A stretch of DNA of 64,000 bases. Source: Cheilinus undulatus. Lineage: Eukaryota > Chordata > Actinopteri > Labriformes > Labridae. The notes beneath the pieces are model-generated. The model saw nothing but the letters and a program-made list of their open reading frames with translations. It did not search any database and had not been told where the DNA came from. The stretch is taken from positions 48,628,061 to 48,692,060 of the forward strand of contig NC_054878.1 in the NCBI RefSeq assembly GCF_018320785.1, written 5' to 3'. Shown here piece by piece: positions 41,399 through 54,500 of the stretch. The position numbers and the translations under genes are program-made. Numbering within the stretch: the first letter of the stretch is position 1; every line of letters begins with the position of its first letter.

Positions 41399-42557
41399 AA
41401 GTCGTTTCCACCAAGCGGTCCGGCTCAGTTCAGTGCGGTACGGCATGCATTATTTTGTGTTTCCATAGAGCAAAAGTTGAAAAGGGTCCCAAAAAGCCGA
41501 CCCATACCATTCCACTTTTCGGCACCCTTCTGTAGGGGTGCCAATCTTACCTAACCGTACCAAATAGGTGGAGCTACACACAACAATAGGGGGCTGCACT
41601 GACGTCACGTCAGCGTGCGACTCAGCTGATCGCCCCTGGGCTTCAAAACTCAGCAGTCTGCATTGTGAGAAGTGGGCGAAAATGGGAGAAAAACAGACTA
41701 ATATCTGCCTAAATGGGCAACATTTGGACTTGACGGAGATCCAAACTGTTTCCTAGTCTATGGATGTTGGTATCTGGCCACAAATCAAGTTTCCTGACGG
41801 TTATCTGGATGATTTTAAGAACACAAAGTCTGCTTTGTGTTCTTAAAATCATGAAGGCCTGAAGGCTCACATCAGCCTGATCCATCCGCGATGGATCAGA
41901 AACTAAATTAATGCAGAAGTTTTGTGAATACAAAGCCTTAGAACAGTTCATTCTCATCTGTAACTAGTTATTAATCTACGTCTTATGTTGGCTAACCTGT
42001 GAAAACATCGCTCTGTGGTTGCTGGATGTGTTTGTAAAACTTCAGGCTGCAGACTATTTTACAACAAGATCAGCGCACCCAGGATTTCTGACTTAATTTA
42101 GTTTGATTTTAACACCAGCTGAACTTTTACTTTATTTTTAATGTGGCGAATTCTCACAGTACAGCTCTAAACTTTCATATTTTGCTGTATAAACTGTTCT
42201 AGACTAGATATATTCACATATAAACGTAGCGTTACGACTCAAACCGTCTCTGTACACGTATTCATCAGCTGAGGATCTGTACTGACAGCAGTTAACATCA
42301 TTAAAATGTAGTTATTTTTTTAAAAAGCACTTTCAGCTGAAATAAAGCTGTTCACTGCTTATTCCCGACTGATTTCTGTCACTCATCCTTTCAATAACTC
42401 TGCGGCTGGACCAGCTGACTCGCGCTGTCTGTGACTCCACATTAATGCTTTTACAGCCCCGCCCACCCAGTGAGAGCACGGGTGTCTGTGGAAACGTTAA
42501 CTATTTTGGGGTTTAGACCGAACTGAATCAAACCGGACCCCCTGACGGAAACACGGC
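41399..42557. mobile_element. DNA transposon with GTTTCCACC-type inverted ends
   Basis: The left end GTCGTTTCCACCAAGCGGTC and the right end (reverse-complemented) GCCGTGTTTCCGTCAGGGGG share GTTTCC and TCCGGYTYRGTTCAG. The interior has no transposase. Target duplication not defined and superfamily unknown. Confidence 0.5.
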
Positions 42558-42691
42558 TACCCCACTGTCTCGTCCCTGTTTCATCCACTGTCCTCCTCTA
42601 TCAAATAAAAGCACAAAGCCCAAAATAAAATCTTTTTAAAAAAAGTTGTTGTAGTAAAATGAAAATGTTGTGTTTTTGTTGAGATGGGGCC

Positions 42692-42789
42692 ATGAATCAG
42701 AGCGAGGAGAGAGAGCAGAGAAAGGAGGGATCCCCTCCCTCTAAAACTGCTCTGTGTGGGGAACATGAAGGCCAGACCGAAGCTCTAAG
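42692..42789 (+). CDS. NLR coding exon 1
   Basis: 98 bp, ending in phase 2 before [39 protein letters not shown] is the typical N-terminus of fish NLRC3-like proteins, which fixes the start. A tiny upstream frame (ATGGGGCCATGA) overlaps the start by four bases. Confidence 0.85.
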
Positions 42790-45700
42790 GTAAGAAGACT
42801 TCCAACTGTCCATGACTCCTCTATGTAAAAGCTCAGCACCCATATCACTCAACCTGTTGTGTTTGACTGAAATCAGACCCCAAAGCAGAGGTGGAGGCAG
42901 GCAGATTCTAGAGCAAAAATTTATCGTGAAAGAAAAAGCACAGCAGGCTGTGGAGGCAGGGCTCAGGTTGGGCGAGGCAAAAATCTTCAAATCTGAAGCA
43001 GCAGTGAGGCACACTGGAGACCTGAGCACAGGAGATGAGACACAGGTAAGTAAAAATCCAAAACGGTTCAAAAATGATCAAAACTCTGGACACACAGAGG
43101 GTGTGGAGCACTACCATACTGGATGGTATTATCTGGCAGAGCGGTGGAGGTCAGTCCAGGTCCTTAAAGAGAGCTTGATGGCCACAGGCGTGCCTCATGA
43201 GCTGCTCCAGCAGTCAGCCTCAACCTGCCTCACACAGACCCTGCAGGACAACAGAAAGGGAGGGAGAGAGAGCAACAACAACAAAACTGCAAAGAATCAT
43301 CACTCCACCACTATTATTTACACTAAAAGTCCTGTTTGTGTTGTGTTGAAGCCCAGAGTGGCAGCTCAGACCCGACTCTGAGGAACCTGGACCCGCTCCC
43401 AGCTCTGTGTCTTTCAGCAGTGATCGGTCTATTGGTGAACCTCTAAACTTCCAAGATGGACATCAGTCTGATCTTCAAAAGTAAGACCATCGAGTCAGAC
43501 TCGAGTCACAATTTTGATGACTTTGGACTCGACTTGACAAAATCAGCAAAGACTTGCAACTCGACTTGGACTTTGACATCAGTGACTTGGGACTTGACTC
43601 GGACTTTTGTCAGATGACTTGAAAATACTTGAGATTTTCAGTGAGTGTGTTGAGTAAAATGTGCCCCCACTCAAAGTATAAAACCAATGTAGTGATACTC
43701 AACCGGTGGCTCTCGAGCTGCATGTGGCTCTTTAGTCACCAGTTGCAAGGCTTACTTTAAAAAATCCTCCCTAAATCCTCTATAAATACAAGTCCACACA
43801 AAGAAGACAAACTTTAACTTCCAAACTCAAATGAAAACTTGTATATTATTACCGTTGGATGCTCGCTGGACAGAGCAACGTGCGTATAAGAGCACAGAGG
43901 AAGTCCGCTGGTGGCGTGTCTCTTCATTAAGCTCATTCATAGAGGTGTGCTGCCTTGTGTTCAAATTGAAGCTTGTAATGGCCTTGTTTTAACACATTTC
44001 TTCAGTCACTCCCTGCCGATGCTCTCCCATACTCGTATTTGATGATGACTTTTACGATGCGCATCATCATCAATGAGCCAAACACACACGGATCACATTT
44101 TGAAATGATGTCAAATTGAGTAAAACTTGTCCAAACATGGGTGTTTTATTTGATCTTAAATGTACCAGTGATAAATACTGTCAAAAGGGCAGAAACAAAA
44201 AAATGGAAGCAACAAACTGGCAGGACAGAACGATTTGTGAGGGGAGCTGCAGCAGTGAGGCAGGACCGGTTTAAGCCATTTGGAGGCCCAGGGCAAAGAC
44301 CAATATGGGGACCCTCCCCCTTTAGCTAAAAACAATAATAATGAGAGGGAAAAAAAACTAGAAAGCATAATTTTAAATTAACAGAGTCACAGAACTACAG
44401 TAAATGTCAAAATATGGAATATTAATACCCAAACAGACTCCCATGATTCATCAGCTCTTTTTTTGTTTATTCACTAGGAGGCAGTCATTGTGTTCACATA
44501 ACTTGAGGTCTTATAACTTAACACATAACACATAACTTGAGGTTAAGAACTGGTTATAACACCTTAAACCTAATGTTGACCAGTCAAACATGTTCACTTA
44601 CAAACACACACAAACCCTACTCACACACCTATACATATACACACACTCACCACACAGACACACACACACACACACACACACATTAGATGAGTTAAAATGA
44701 CTGAACAACGTCTTCAGAAGTTCATTTGTTGTTGCACCGCTTAGCACTGATTATATCCTGAATGCTATGTCAGCACTCTTTCTGTGTGATTAAGTTCTGT
44801 CACACTGGTCTTTTTTTTTTTTTTTTTAATAAAACAATTCAAAATGCATTCACTGTATTTGTCAAATTTAATAGATTGTTACATTGTTAAAATGGCATTT
44901 TATTTAGTAAACAGTGCTTATGACTTGTATGGACTCGAAAATTTCAAGCCTATGACTTCGGACTTGACTCGACTTGTCTTTACTTGAGACTTGACTCGAG
45001 ACTTGGGATTAAAGACTTGAGACTTACTTGAGACTTGCAAAACAATGACTTTCTCCCACCTCTGACCCACGCTAATCTCTCCCTCCATAACTGCACCAGC
45101 TCTTGCCGCTGCTTGTTTACGTCACGACTCTGCTGCGCCTGAAAGTACCGCCCCTCGTCGCTGATTGGTCCTGTCACTTTCTAACTGGGCCCAAATGGTT
45201 CAGATGGGAGCTTTGCAAGATGTGCTCGCCAGTGACAAACAAGGAAACAGGCGTATCCATCTGCTTTGCAAGGTTAAAAACATGAATGTGATACTAAAAT
45301 ACAATTTGCATAATAATTTGGAATGTGGTGTTACTAAAACAGTAATTATCAATATGTTCAGATATGTAAATGTTCCCCAAAATTAAAACTACACAGATGA
45401 CCTAATTTTACTTTACTGAGGGCAAGGTTATAATATTTAACTAAAACTAACTAAATAACTAAAACTAAAATTCAAAAATTATTTTATTTAAATGAAACTA
45501 AATAAAAACTAAGCATTACCAAAAACACGTAAAGTAACTAAATCTGTATAGTTTGCTTACAAAACTAAAATAAAATAAAAATAGAGACAAACTAGAAAAG
45601 CACTCAGAGATCACAGACCTCCGCCATTAGCCCTACCTCCCAATAGTGAAGAATCCTTTAAAACATTCCTGAATCCAGACGGTGATCCGGATCACTCCCA

Positions 45701-48555
45701 AAATCTAATTTGCCGATTACTCCCTCCCCAGTGGGGTGGAAACACAGTGAGGCAAAGCATTGGCTTTGCTACATGTGGACTGTCATGGCAGAAGCATTGC
45801 CTGCCGGTGCCAACAGATGCACTGACAGTCTCACCCATGGTCTCACTGGACGACTGGAAGTCATGGCAGAGGGTGAATATTCCTCTATTCCTCCTAGCGC
45901 TGTGAGTATCCTCGCTACAATTCGCTGTCTTTCTCTCTGTTACGCTCCGACTCGTCTCCTCAACTGGGCGTTCATCTTTCAAGTAATATAAACTCCAAAA
46001 CTTTGAATAGAAACACACCCAAAAAAAATGTAATAATGTGGAGCAGTGCATTTTGAGGTTTTATTTTAAAAAAAAAATATGGTTATCATTATGAAGTTTG
46101 TTCAAAAACATTTGAATTATGCTCTAACGGCTGATGACTTGAAAAATATTCGACTGTTATTTGCATTAATATTTAGGAAAGTACAAGAAAAATGCCATTT
46201 GCATAATAATGTGGAAAGCGGTGTATAAATGATATCAAACCAAAGATGGATAGATTGTACTTTATTGATCCCAAACTGGGAAACTGCAGTGTTACAGTAG
46301 TTAGTCATCAACATGCAAGCAGTCATAAAAGAAATTAAAGTCTATAGCAATTTTATTTAAGGTTAAATATTTTCTAAATCAGCCCTCATTATACACCCTG
46401 TACTGTTCTTATGTACTCGACATTCTTACTGTGTGGAAGTTTGGGGAAACGCATACAAGACAAATACAGAACCATCCTTCAGAGCCATGAGATTTATTCA
46501 TAAATCTACATACAGAAAACCAACAAACCCACTCTTCATCAAACGGAAAACACTGATATTTATGGACCTGGTTGACTTTAAAGCTATACAGTCATGCACA
46601 GAGTTCAAAGTCACCAACTGTCAAACAGTATCCAGAGGCTTTTCCACCAGAGGGAGAGTAAATTAAAGATTCTGAGGAATATTCATGTTGAAAAAACAAG
46701 CTGAATGAACATGAATCTTCACTGTTAACCAGCTAAAGGGGTCTGTCTACGGAACAGCTGTAGAGAAGAAAAGAAAATATACAACTTTGGGAAAGTTCAA
46801 ACAATTTTTTAAACACTGCAATTGTTCTCAAATGCAAATGTGAGCAAACTAAGAATGAAAGACAGCATTCATGTTTACCAAAGTCTTTGAACACTGTGAA
46901 CTGACTGGAGTCCAAACTTCCTTGTTCATACAGACATGGGCCTGCTCCCATTTCTGTGTCCTTCGGCAGTGATCGGTCTATTGGTGAACCTCTGAACTTC
47001 AAGGATCGTCATCAGTCTGATCGGTCTATTGGTGAACCTCTGAACTTCAAGGATCGTCATCAGTCTGATCGGTCTATTGGTGAACCTCTGAACTTCAAGG
47101 ATAGTCATCAGTCCGATCAGCAAAGGTAAGAATATAAACTGTCATATGGAGATTGAAAGTAAAAATTAAATGATTAAAGTGGAGGTAAAAACACTTCTGA
47201 ATTTAATAATGAAGTGATAAAAAATGCAACCTGACATGCCAGATGGACATCCATCTGGTAAACCTTTCATAGAAGTTGTTTGGGAAAGGGCAGAGGCTTT
47301 GAAAAAACCTTGGTGGGTGATCAGATGACTGTTGTGTCACATCTTTACCGGCCAATCAGAGCAACAAAACACATGAAGGAGCCGCTAGCAAGGAATAAAC
47401 TCCATAGAGGACAGAATAACATGAACCATGGGGACTACAGACATGTCAGTAGGGATGGGTACCTTTCACATTTGAACCGGTACGGTACCAATTCCCGGCA
47501 CTTGTGAACCGATACTGGTACACAACGGTACCCATTTTTAGTATTTTGAGTGTGAATAATATGCAATAATAAATGATATATAACCTCAGAACTTCTGAAT
47601 TTTCAATATCAAAACACTTTCAAATATCAATGTTTTTAAAAAATGACTCTACTACTACTATAAGTAGCCAGTGTTTTTTCTTTATATTGCACAAATTAAA
47701 ACCCAGCCCACTACCTCCCATTCCTCTAATTTTCCCCTCTTGAAAAAATGTGTGTTGGGGTCCATGGAGGGAGAATAAGTTTTTTTAAAAATGAACATTA
47801 GAGTATGGAGTCAAAATATCTAAATAAATAAATAAAAGGTAAAAATTTTACCGATTAAAGTATTACAAATTAAAGTAACAAACTACTTCCTCTACCATGA
47901 ACTACGTGTACTGCACGTCTTCTTTCCTCATGCAGTCCTTTCTCCAACAAAACTAAGACGTCATCTTTCCCTGGTAAGAGCAGAGTCTGCTCCTCACTCA
48001 TCAATCAATCATGTGACCGTCCACGCAGAAGGATAAACGTCATGCACAGGGTCCGCTACGTTACATTTGTATTTACTGCAAAAAGTTAACAGAAAGTGGC
48101 GATTCATTCTGCGATGAAATAAGCAGCGAGGACGAGCCTGTGGCTCTGAATCCACCCTGACAGAGCACTTCATACGGCGCCAGCTGCGCCAAGTTGGAGA
48201 GGCTGAGAGCAAGTTTTAGGACATGGTCACACAAGGCAGTCCGCACTGTGCCTCAATTCAGTGTCTGTTAGGTGACTGAGCAAACAAACGTATCCCTTTA
48301 TCTAGTATATTTCCATGACTGATATTCACATGGCCCAAACTGTTCAGACGAGAGCTTTGAAAGATGGATTCACCAGTATGAAAAGCGTGCCTGCAACTAA
48401 GCACGGATTGAATGTCTTCTATTTAAGGCCAATTTCAAAGTAAAATTCTAAAGATCTCCCCCACGGATGCTTGCCCTTCGTTGTTTTGGTTGGTTTGACC
48501 CGGAAGTAGTCACTGCTATGTCATTACGAACTACTTTTGTGAGATCTCAGTAACC

Positions 48556-48590
<35 letters not shown>

Positions 48591-51500
48591 CTGTCCTCAT
48601 ACCCCCCCTCCCAAAAAAACACAAAAAAGTCATCATTATTTTGATTTTTTTTCCCCCATGTCCCTTCTGTGGCTCTGTAGATTTACACATAAGGGTTTTT
48701 TTTTTTCCAAAACTGTCAAGTGGCCAAGTGTATTGGTGTGCTTGTTGTGTGTTTGTGCAGACACTTTAAGGCTTTCACACCAAATAAACAGGGACACAAA
48801 CTTCTGAGGCCCCGTCCACACGGAGACGAATTCAGGCGTATACGCAAAAGTTTTTTGTCGTATCGGCGTTTCATCCACACCGAAACAGCGTTTTGGGTGA
48901 CTGTAAATGATACTTTCTGAAAACGGGTCCCAGAGTGCATAAATCCCTAAATATCTACAGTTTCGTCTCCGTGTGGATGGCTATCCACATCTTTCTGGAA
49001 ACAATTATGTCACACACAGCGCAGCTCCCTTAGGGCGCCTGCGCGGGTCCGTCCAGAACAATAATAGAGGACTACACGGTTGTGTTTGTGCTGCAGAAGT
49101 TAAAGAGCTTGTTTTGGCTTTTACAGCAAAATCTGATGCTCCTTTACCTCCACCTTGAAACGCACACACTAGATGTTCTTAAATCCAATGTGGAGAGCAA
49201 CCAGAAGGGCAACTAGAAGAAAGTTTGTGTCAGTTTTCTGTGAGCTTCTGATTCTCTTGTAGAGCATTTCCGTGACAGCAATACAGCGCAACGTACAGGC
49301 TTGGCGTATGCACTACAGCGTTTTTAGTCGTTTCAGTGGTTCCATGCTTAAGCAGACATTTCCTGAAACGACTCCGTCTTTACAGAAAACTTTTTCAAAA
49401 CGAAACAATATATCGTTCTCGTTTCCATGTGGACAGGGCCTAACACCACACATAAACACAGACACACACTGATGCTATTATGATGGTGGTGTAGACTTTA
49501 TATCTATCAGGATCCGTTAATTATGATACAGTTTCCCATTATATATAAAGGCATACTTTACATGTTTGACCCACAGAGCTCAGCAGCAGGGATCAGAAGT
49601 TCTCATTGGTCGGTCTGCCCAGCAGCATCAAACCCAGCAGGACACCATATTTATGGTATGTAAATTCACAAACACAGAAAAACCGTGATAATCCTTGACA
49701 AAGTATATTTTTATGGTCCTCCAGAATTTCCTTATTAGCACTGAGTCATAGGTCATGTGTCTTTTTAAAAGGTTGTTTTGAAAAAATGAAGAGTTCATAA
49801 ACCGGATTTTCTGGTTTTGAACAATGGAAAAATGTTGGTCAGTTATTATTTGACGCTGATATCAGCAACTTAACATTGAAACCTTGTTCTGTTCCAGCTG
49901 CTTGAGGAGAATATGGTCTGTTTTGTGAAGAGTGAGCTGAAAAAGATCCAGAGAGTTCTGAGTCCAGATGGCCCAGAATGCTTAGAGAGTGAGGGAGGGG
50001 ATGAAGAGGTACCTGATGGTGAGGAGGGGGAACAGAGGAGGAGCAGCAGAGAGGCATTTCTGATTTTCACCGTGAACTTCCTGAGGAGAATGAAGGAGGA
50101 GGAGCTGGCTGACCGTTTGTCTGATGTAATGAGGAAATGGAGACAACAGGAGAGAGGTTTGCATTTAACCCTCTGGGATGGACTTTGTTTAATGACCAGA
50201 AAAGATACGGGTTTCAAAAAGTTGTGTAAGCTTTGAACCACTTACTTTAGTTTACTGAGCCACTTACTGCAGCCTGTCGTTTTACCATTCTAATGACATT
50301 TTCCATGCTTCTATGAAGGTTTCTTCTTATTGTTTGTTGTGTGTCACACAAATCTTGTAGATTTTTACCTCTGCCAAGGAGGTTATGTGATCGGGTGGGT
50401 TTGTTTGTTAGTTTGTTAGCAACATAACTCAAAAAGTTGTGGACAAATTTTGATGAAATTTTCAGGAAATGTCAGAAATGGCATAAGGAAGGACTGATTA
50501 GATTTTGGGGCTGATCCGGATCACCGTCTGGATCCAGGAATTTCTTTGAGGATTCTGTACTATATGGAGATAGGGCTAATAGTGGAGGTCTGCACTGTTA
50601 CCACTTTACACCAGGAGATGGCGGACATGAGTAACTTCAATCCCAGCAGCAGTTTTTGGTGTAGCAGTTTTTGGGTGTGTTTCTATTCAAAGTTTTGGAG
50701 TTCATAGAGTTTGAAAGACGCATGCCCGGTCGAGGAGACGAGCCGGAGTGTAACAGAGAGAAAGACTGCAAATTGTAGCGAGGATACTCACAGTGCTGGG
50801 AGGAATAGAGGAATATTCACCCTCTGCCATGACTTTTAGTCATCTAGTGAGACCATGGGTGCATCTGTTGGCACACGTAGCGAAGCCAATGCTTTGCCTC
50901 ACCGTGTTACCATCCCACTGGGGAGGGAGTAATCGGCGAATGCCGTGGTGGGGGGCACATGGGGATGGATCCAGGAATTTTTGAAGGGTTCTTCATTATT
51001 GGGAGATAAGGCTAATGGCGGAGGTCTGCGCTCTCTGGGGGCTTTTCTAGTTGTTCATTTTTTTCTTTGTCTTTATTAGCCCCATAACTTTTTTAAAATT
51101 CAAGTGACATTGTGTAACCCAGCAGTGTTGGGAAAGTTACTGAAAAATAGTTACTAGTTACTGCTTACAAAAATAACTGAGTTAATAACTGAGTTTCTGC
51201 TCTCTAAAAGTAACTAGTTACTTTGAGAAGTAACTCAGGCGTTATTTTTGTTGCTTCAATCCTCACTGTTGTACACATCACATTAATTTGTGTTGTTGTG
51301 GCTGTGTGAGAGGAAATACCTCTAATGTAATATAACATTACATTGACATCATTAATGTGGAAAGTGGTGAAGCAATAGAACACAGTAGAGATGTTTCTCA
51401 ACTTCTGACACAGTTAAAGCATTTTACACTGTTTAGGAAGTCTAAAACAGCTCTCTAAATTTTTCTGCATGGCAGTCCTATCTCTCATCTTCGCTTTTTT

Positions 51501-54500
51501 TTTTTCATTATTTCTCTGAAGGCAGTGGACTACCCAGCTTGTAACAGAATCATGTTTTCAACAACATACCTTGCTATCTGTCTGATTAGTGCTTCCTTAG
51601 TGACACACTCTGCAGCTGGCGGTGAATTAAATCCAGCCATTTCTGTTCAAATGGAGCTGCTCCTCCCCGCTTGGTCTGCCCAGCTACATGAGCTGTACCT
51701 GGGTTAGCGGTGTTTGTAACATCCGGGCTCTCTGGTTAGTTCAGCTAGTTTAGCTGAAGCATGTTGTTTAACTCGGTACTTGGTGTAGTTAAAATTACTG
51801 GTCTTGGAGGTGGAAAGGTTTACTTCCCTGTTCTTTTTCTTCTTTTATCCTGAGGAGGGAAAAGTAATACTCGTATTTCCAAGACCAAGAGCTCACGCTC
51901 GAGTGTTCAGCCATGACGTGTGTGTGCGCTTCAGTGCCTGTGTTTGATTGTGTGTTTCTGCAGAGGCTGTTCTCCCTCCCAGGATGCTGATGTGCGTACG
52001 GTCCCTTTACGTCATCTGCCAAACCAGATGTTTACTAACCTTCATCAACGAGTTGTCGGCTTTAAAAGTAACGAGTAACGAGTGATTTAAATTCCCAGTA
52101 ATGGTAACGGCGTTATTAATTTTAAAAAGAAACACGTTACACTACTGGTTACCATGAAAAGTAATGGAGTTACTGCATTATTCCCAACAGTGGTAACCCA
52201 GTGGTTTCGAAACTTTTTCTTCCAGGCCCCCTTGGCAGATGAAAATATTTTCAGCACCTCATAATAAAGAATCTTCTGCCTCATTTAACTGGAATAATCT
52301 TATTAGTATAACTTTCAAAGTGACCTTACTGAAACCATAGTAAATAATTTATGAAACAAAATAAAACAAATATTTTCCTGATATGGAAACAAATTTTCAA
52401 AGTAGTCATCACTAGCTGGGTTTCCATTACATGTGGAAATGCACAAAATCGAAATAGCGCAATAGAAAACTGGTAGTGGAAACACCTGAATTTTGAAAAA
52501 ACCCTAAAATATCGTTAAAAAGTTTTTACACTTTCATGAGGAGGTTTTTCAGGTGTTTCGATGTAGAAATATATCGCAAAAGTGAAATGTAAACACTTTT
52601 TCCGCATTTACAAGTCACGGGACGTGACGTACGGTGTCATGTGACCAGTCACTCTGAGACAACATGGCGCGGTACGTGTAGACACAGAAGAGACGAGACT
52701 TTTCTTAACATCATACTTCAACCCTTATGTGTGGCTTTTGCCATACATACGGACTTTACCTCTGAACTGTCATCCGTTGCCTTCGTCTTTTGTTCAAAAT
52801 TATCAAGGCAACCGCCGTAGATGTAACCAAAACCGTACCGACATGCAACAGGTTTTGAGCGTCTAGAAAAAAATGACGAATGACGAACTGATTCGGGAAA
52901 ATTTCACAGTATGCATCGGACCAGTCTGCTTCACCTACTGTTACCCACGATGCAAAGTGCCGGGTCAGAGTTCGTAATAGCAGAGAGGGGCGGAACTTTC
53001 ACTGGAGTGGCTGACGGTTACAAAAAGTGCCATTACCTTTTATCTTTACCTTTATAACATGTTCTATATTAATGTAAGTTGTAATAGGGTCACTGTTGTT
53101 TTTGTGTTGCCGTTACGGCTCCTAACGGCCGGAAAGATGCTGTCTAGTGTGTCCTTTCACTGCACTATACATGCTAAGCTAAAAACAACGGCTATAAAAA
53201 TCCTGAAAATCAAATAAAAACACTTCCCAGATTTTTTCTGTACGTAAACGGATGAAAAACACTGTAGCATTGTTTAAAATTGACCAGGGTATGACGGACT
53301 TCTGTACACCGGAAACCAGCCAAACCGAGCCAAGCATACTACACAATAACGTCCGACTGGCAGTCATACTGTACACTACTGTCTGTACATACTGCGTTTG
53401 GCAGGAGTATGCAGTAGGCTAATTCAAAAACAGACAAGGTATTATCTTTTCACCTAGTCCATGAAACAAAAGGTACCAGTCTTCAATCTGCAATCACAAC
53501 AGAATCAGAATAGAAAATTTGAAAAGGAATTGTTTATTACAATCATACTGAACATGGGGGTTGACAGTTCTTTGGCACTCAGACCCTATGGGGAAACTTT
53601 TTAAGACTGAGGAATTACTGGTCCGAGCTGCATCAGCCTAAACGCCCCCATGGAGACCAGACACTGGTGATGGCTTGAATGGCTGCAGAGAGCGATGAGT
53701 GAGGACTGGAATGGCTAAGAATAGTGGGAAACTGTTTTCAGCTGAAGTAGTGCAGAGATTTCAGGAAAAGAAAACATAGGTCACCTCAGTTTTCCACCTC
53801 AGAATTTAAAGTCTAAATTCATGTGATTGGCTGTCATCTCAGTAATTATACTATGTGTTTGTTTTTTAGGAACCTTAACAGCGGACTGCCCAAGAAAGCT
53901 GAAGACTAACCTAAAGAAGAAATTCCAGTGTGTGTTTGAGGGGGTCGCTAAAGCAGGAAACCCAACCCTTCTGAATGAGATCTACACAGAGCTCTACATC
54001 ACAGAGGGAGGGACTGGAGAGGTCAACGATGAACACGAGGTCAGACAGATCGAAACAACATCCAGGAAACCATACAGACCAGAAATAACTATCAGACAAG
54101 AAGACATCTTTAGAGGCATACCTGGAAGAGATGAACCAATCAGAACAGTGATGACGAAGGGCGTGGCTGGCATCGGGAAAACAGTCTTAACCCAGAAGTT
54201 CACTCTGGACTGGGCTGAAGGCAAAGCCAACCAGGACATCCAGTTCACATTCCCATTCACTTTCAGAGAGCTGAATGTGCTGAAAGAGAAAGAGTTCAGC
54301 TTGGTGGAGCTTGTTCATTATTTCTTCAATGAAACCAAAGAAGCAGGACTCTGCAGGTTTGAAGACTTCCATGTTGTCTTCATCTTTGACGGTCTGGATG
54401 AGTGTCGACTTTCTCTGGACTTCTACCAAACTAAAATCCTCTCTGATGTTAAAGAGTCCGCCTCAGTGGATGTGCTACTGACAAACCTCATCAGGGGGAA

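Larger units (their letters stand above)
43490..45066. repeat. Dispersed repeat rich in GACTTG/ACTCGAG, split
   Basis: 43490-43640 and 44930-45065 consist of overlapping ACTTGAGACTTGACTCG units and end in TTTCTCCCACCTCTGACCC. The two parts look like halves of one fish repeat separated by 1.3 kb of other material. Confidence 0.6.

Noticed and set aside
42812..43381. 189-codon ORF overlapping NLR intron 1 and exon 2
   Set aside because: It is in another frame from exon 2, has no family resemblance, and ends within the exon that encodes the conserved [10 protein letters not shown] motif.
53827..53869. [15 protein letters not shown] read as a signal peptide on the NACHT exon
   Set aside because: It is intron sequence upstream of a good acceptor (GTTTTTTAG); FISNA-NACHT proteins are cytosolic.
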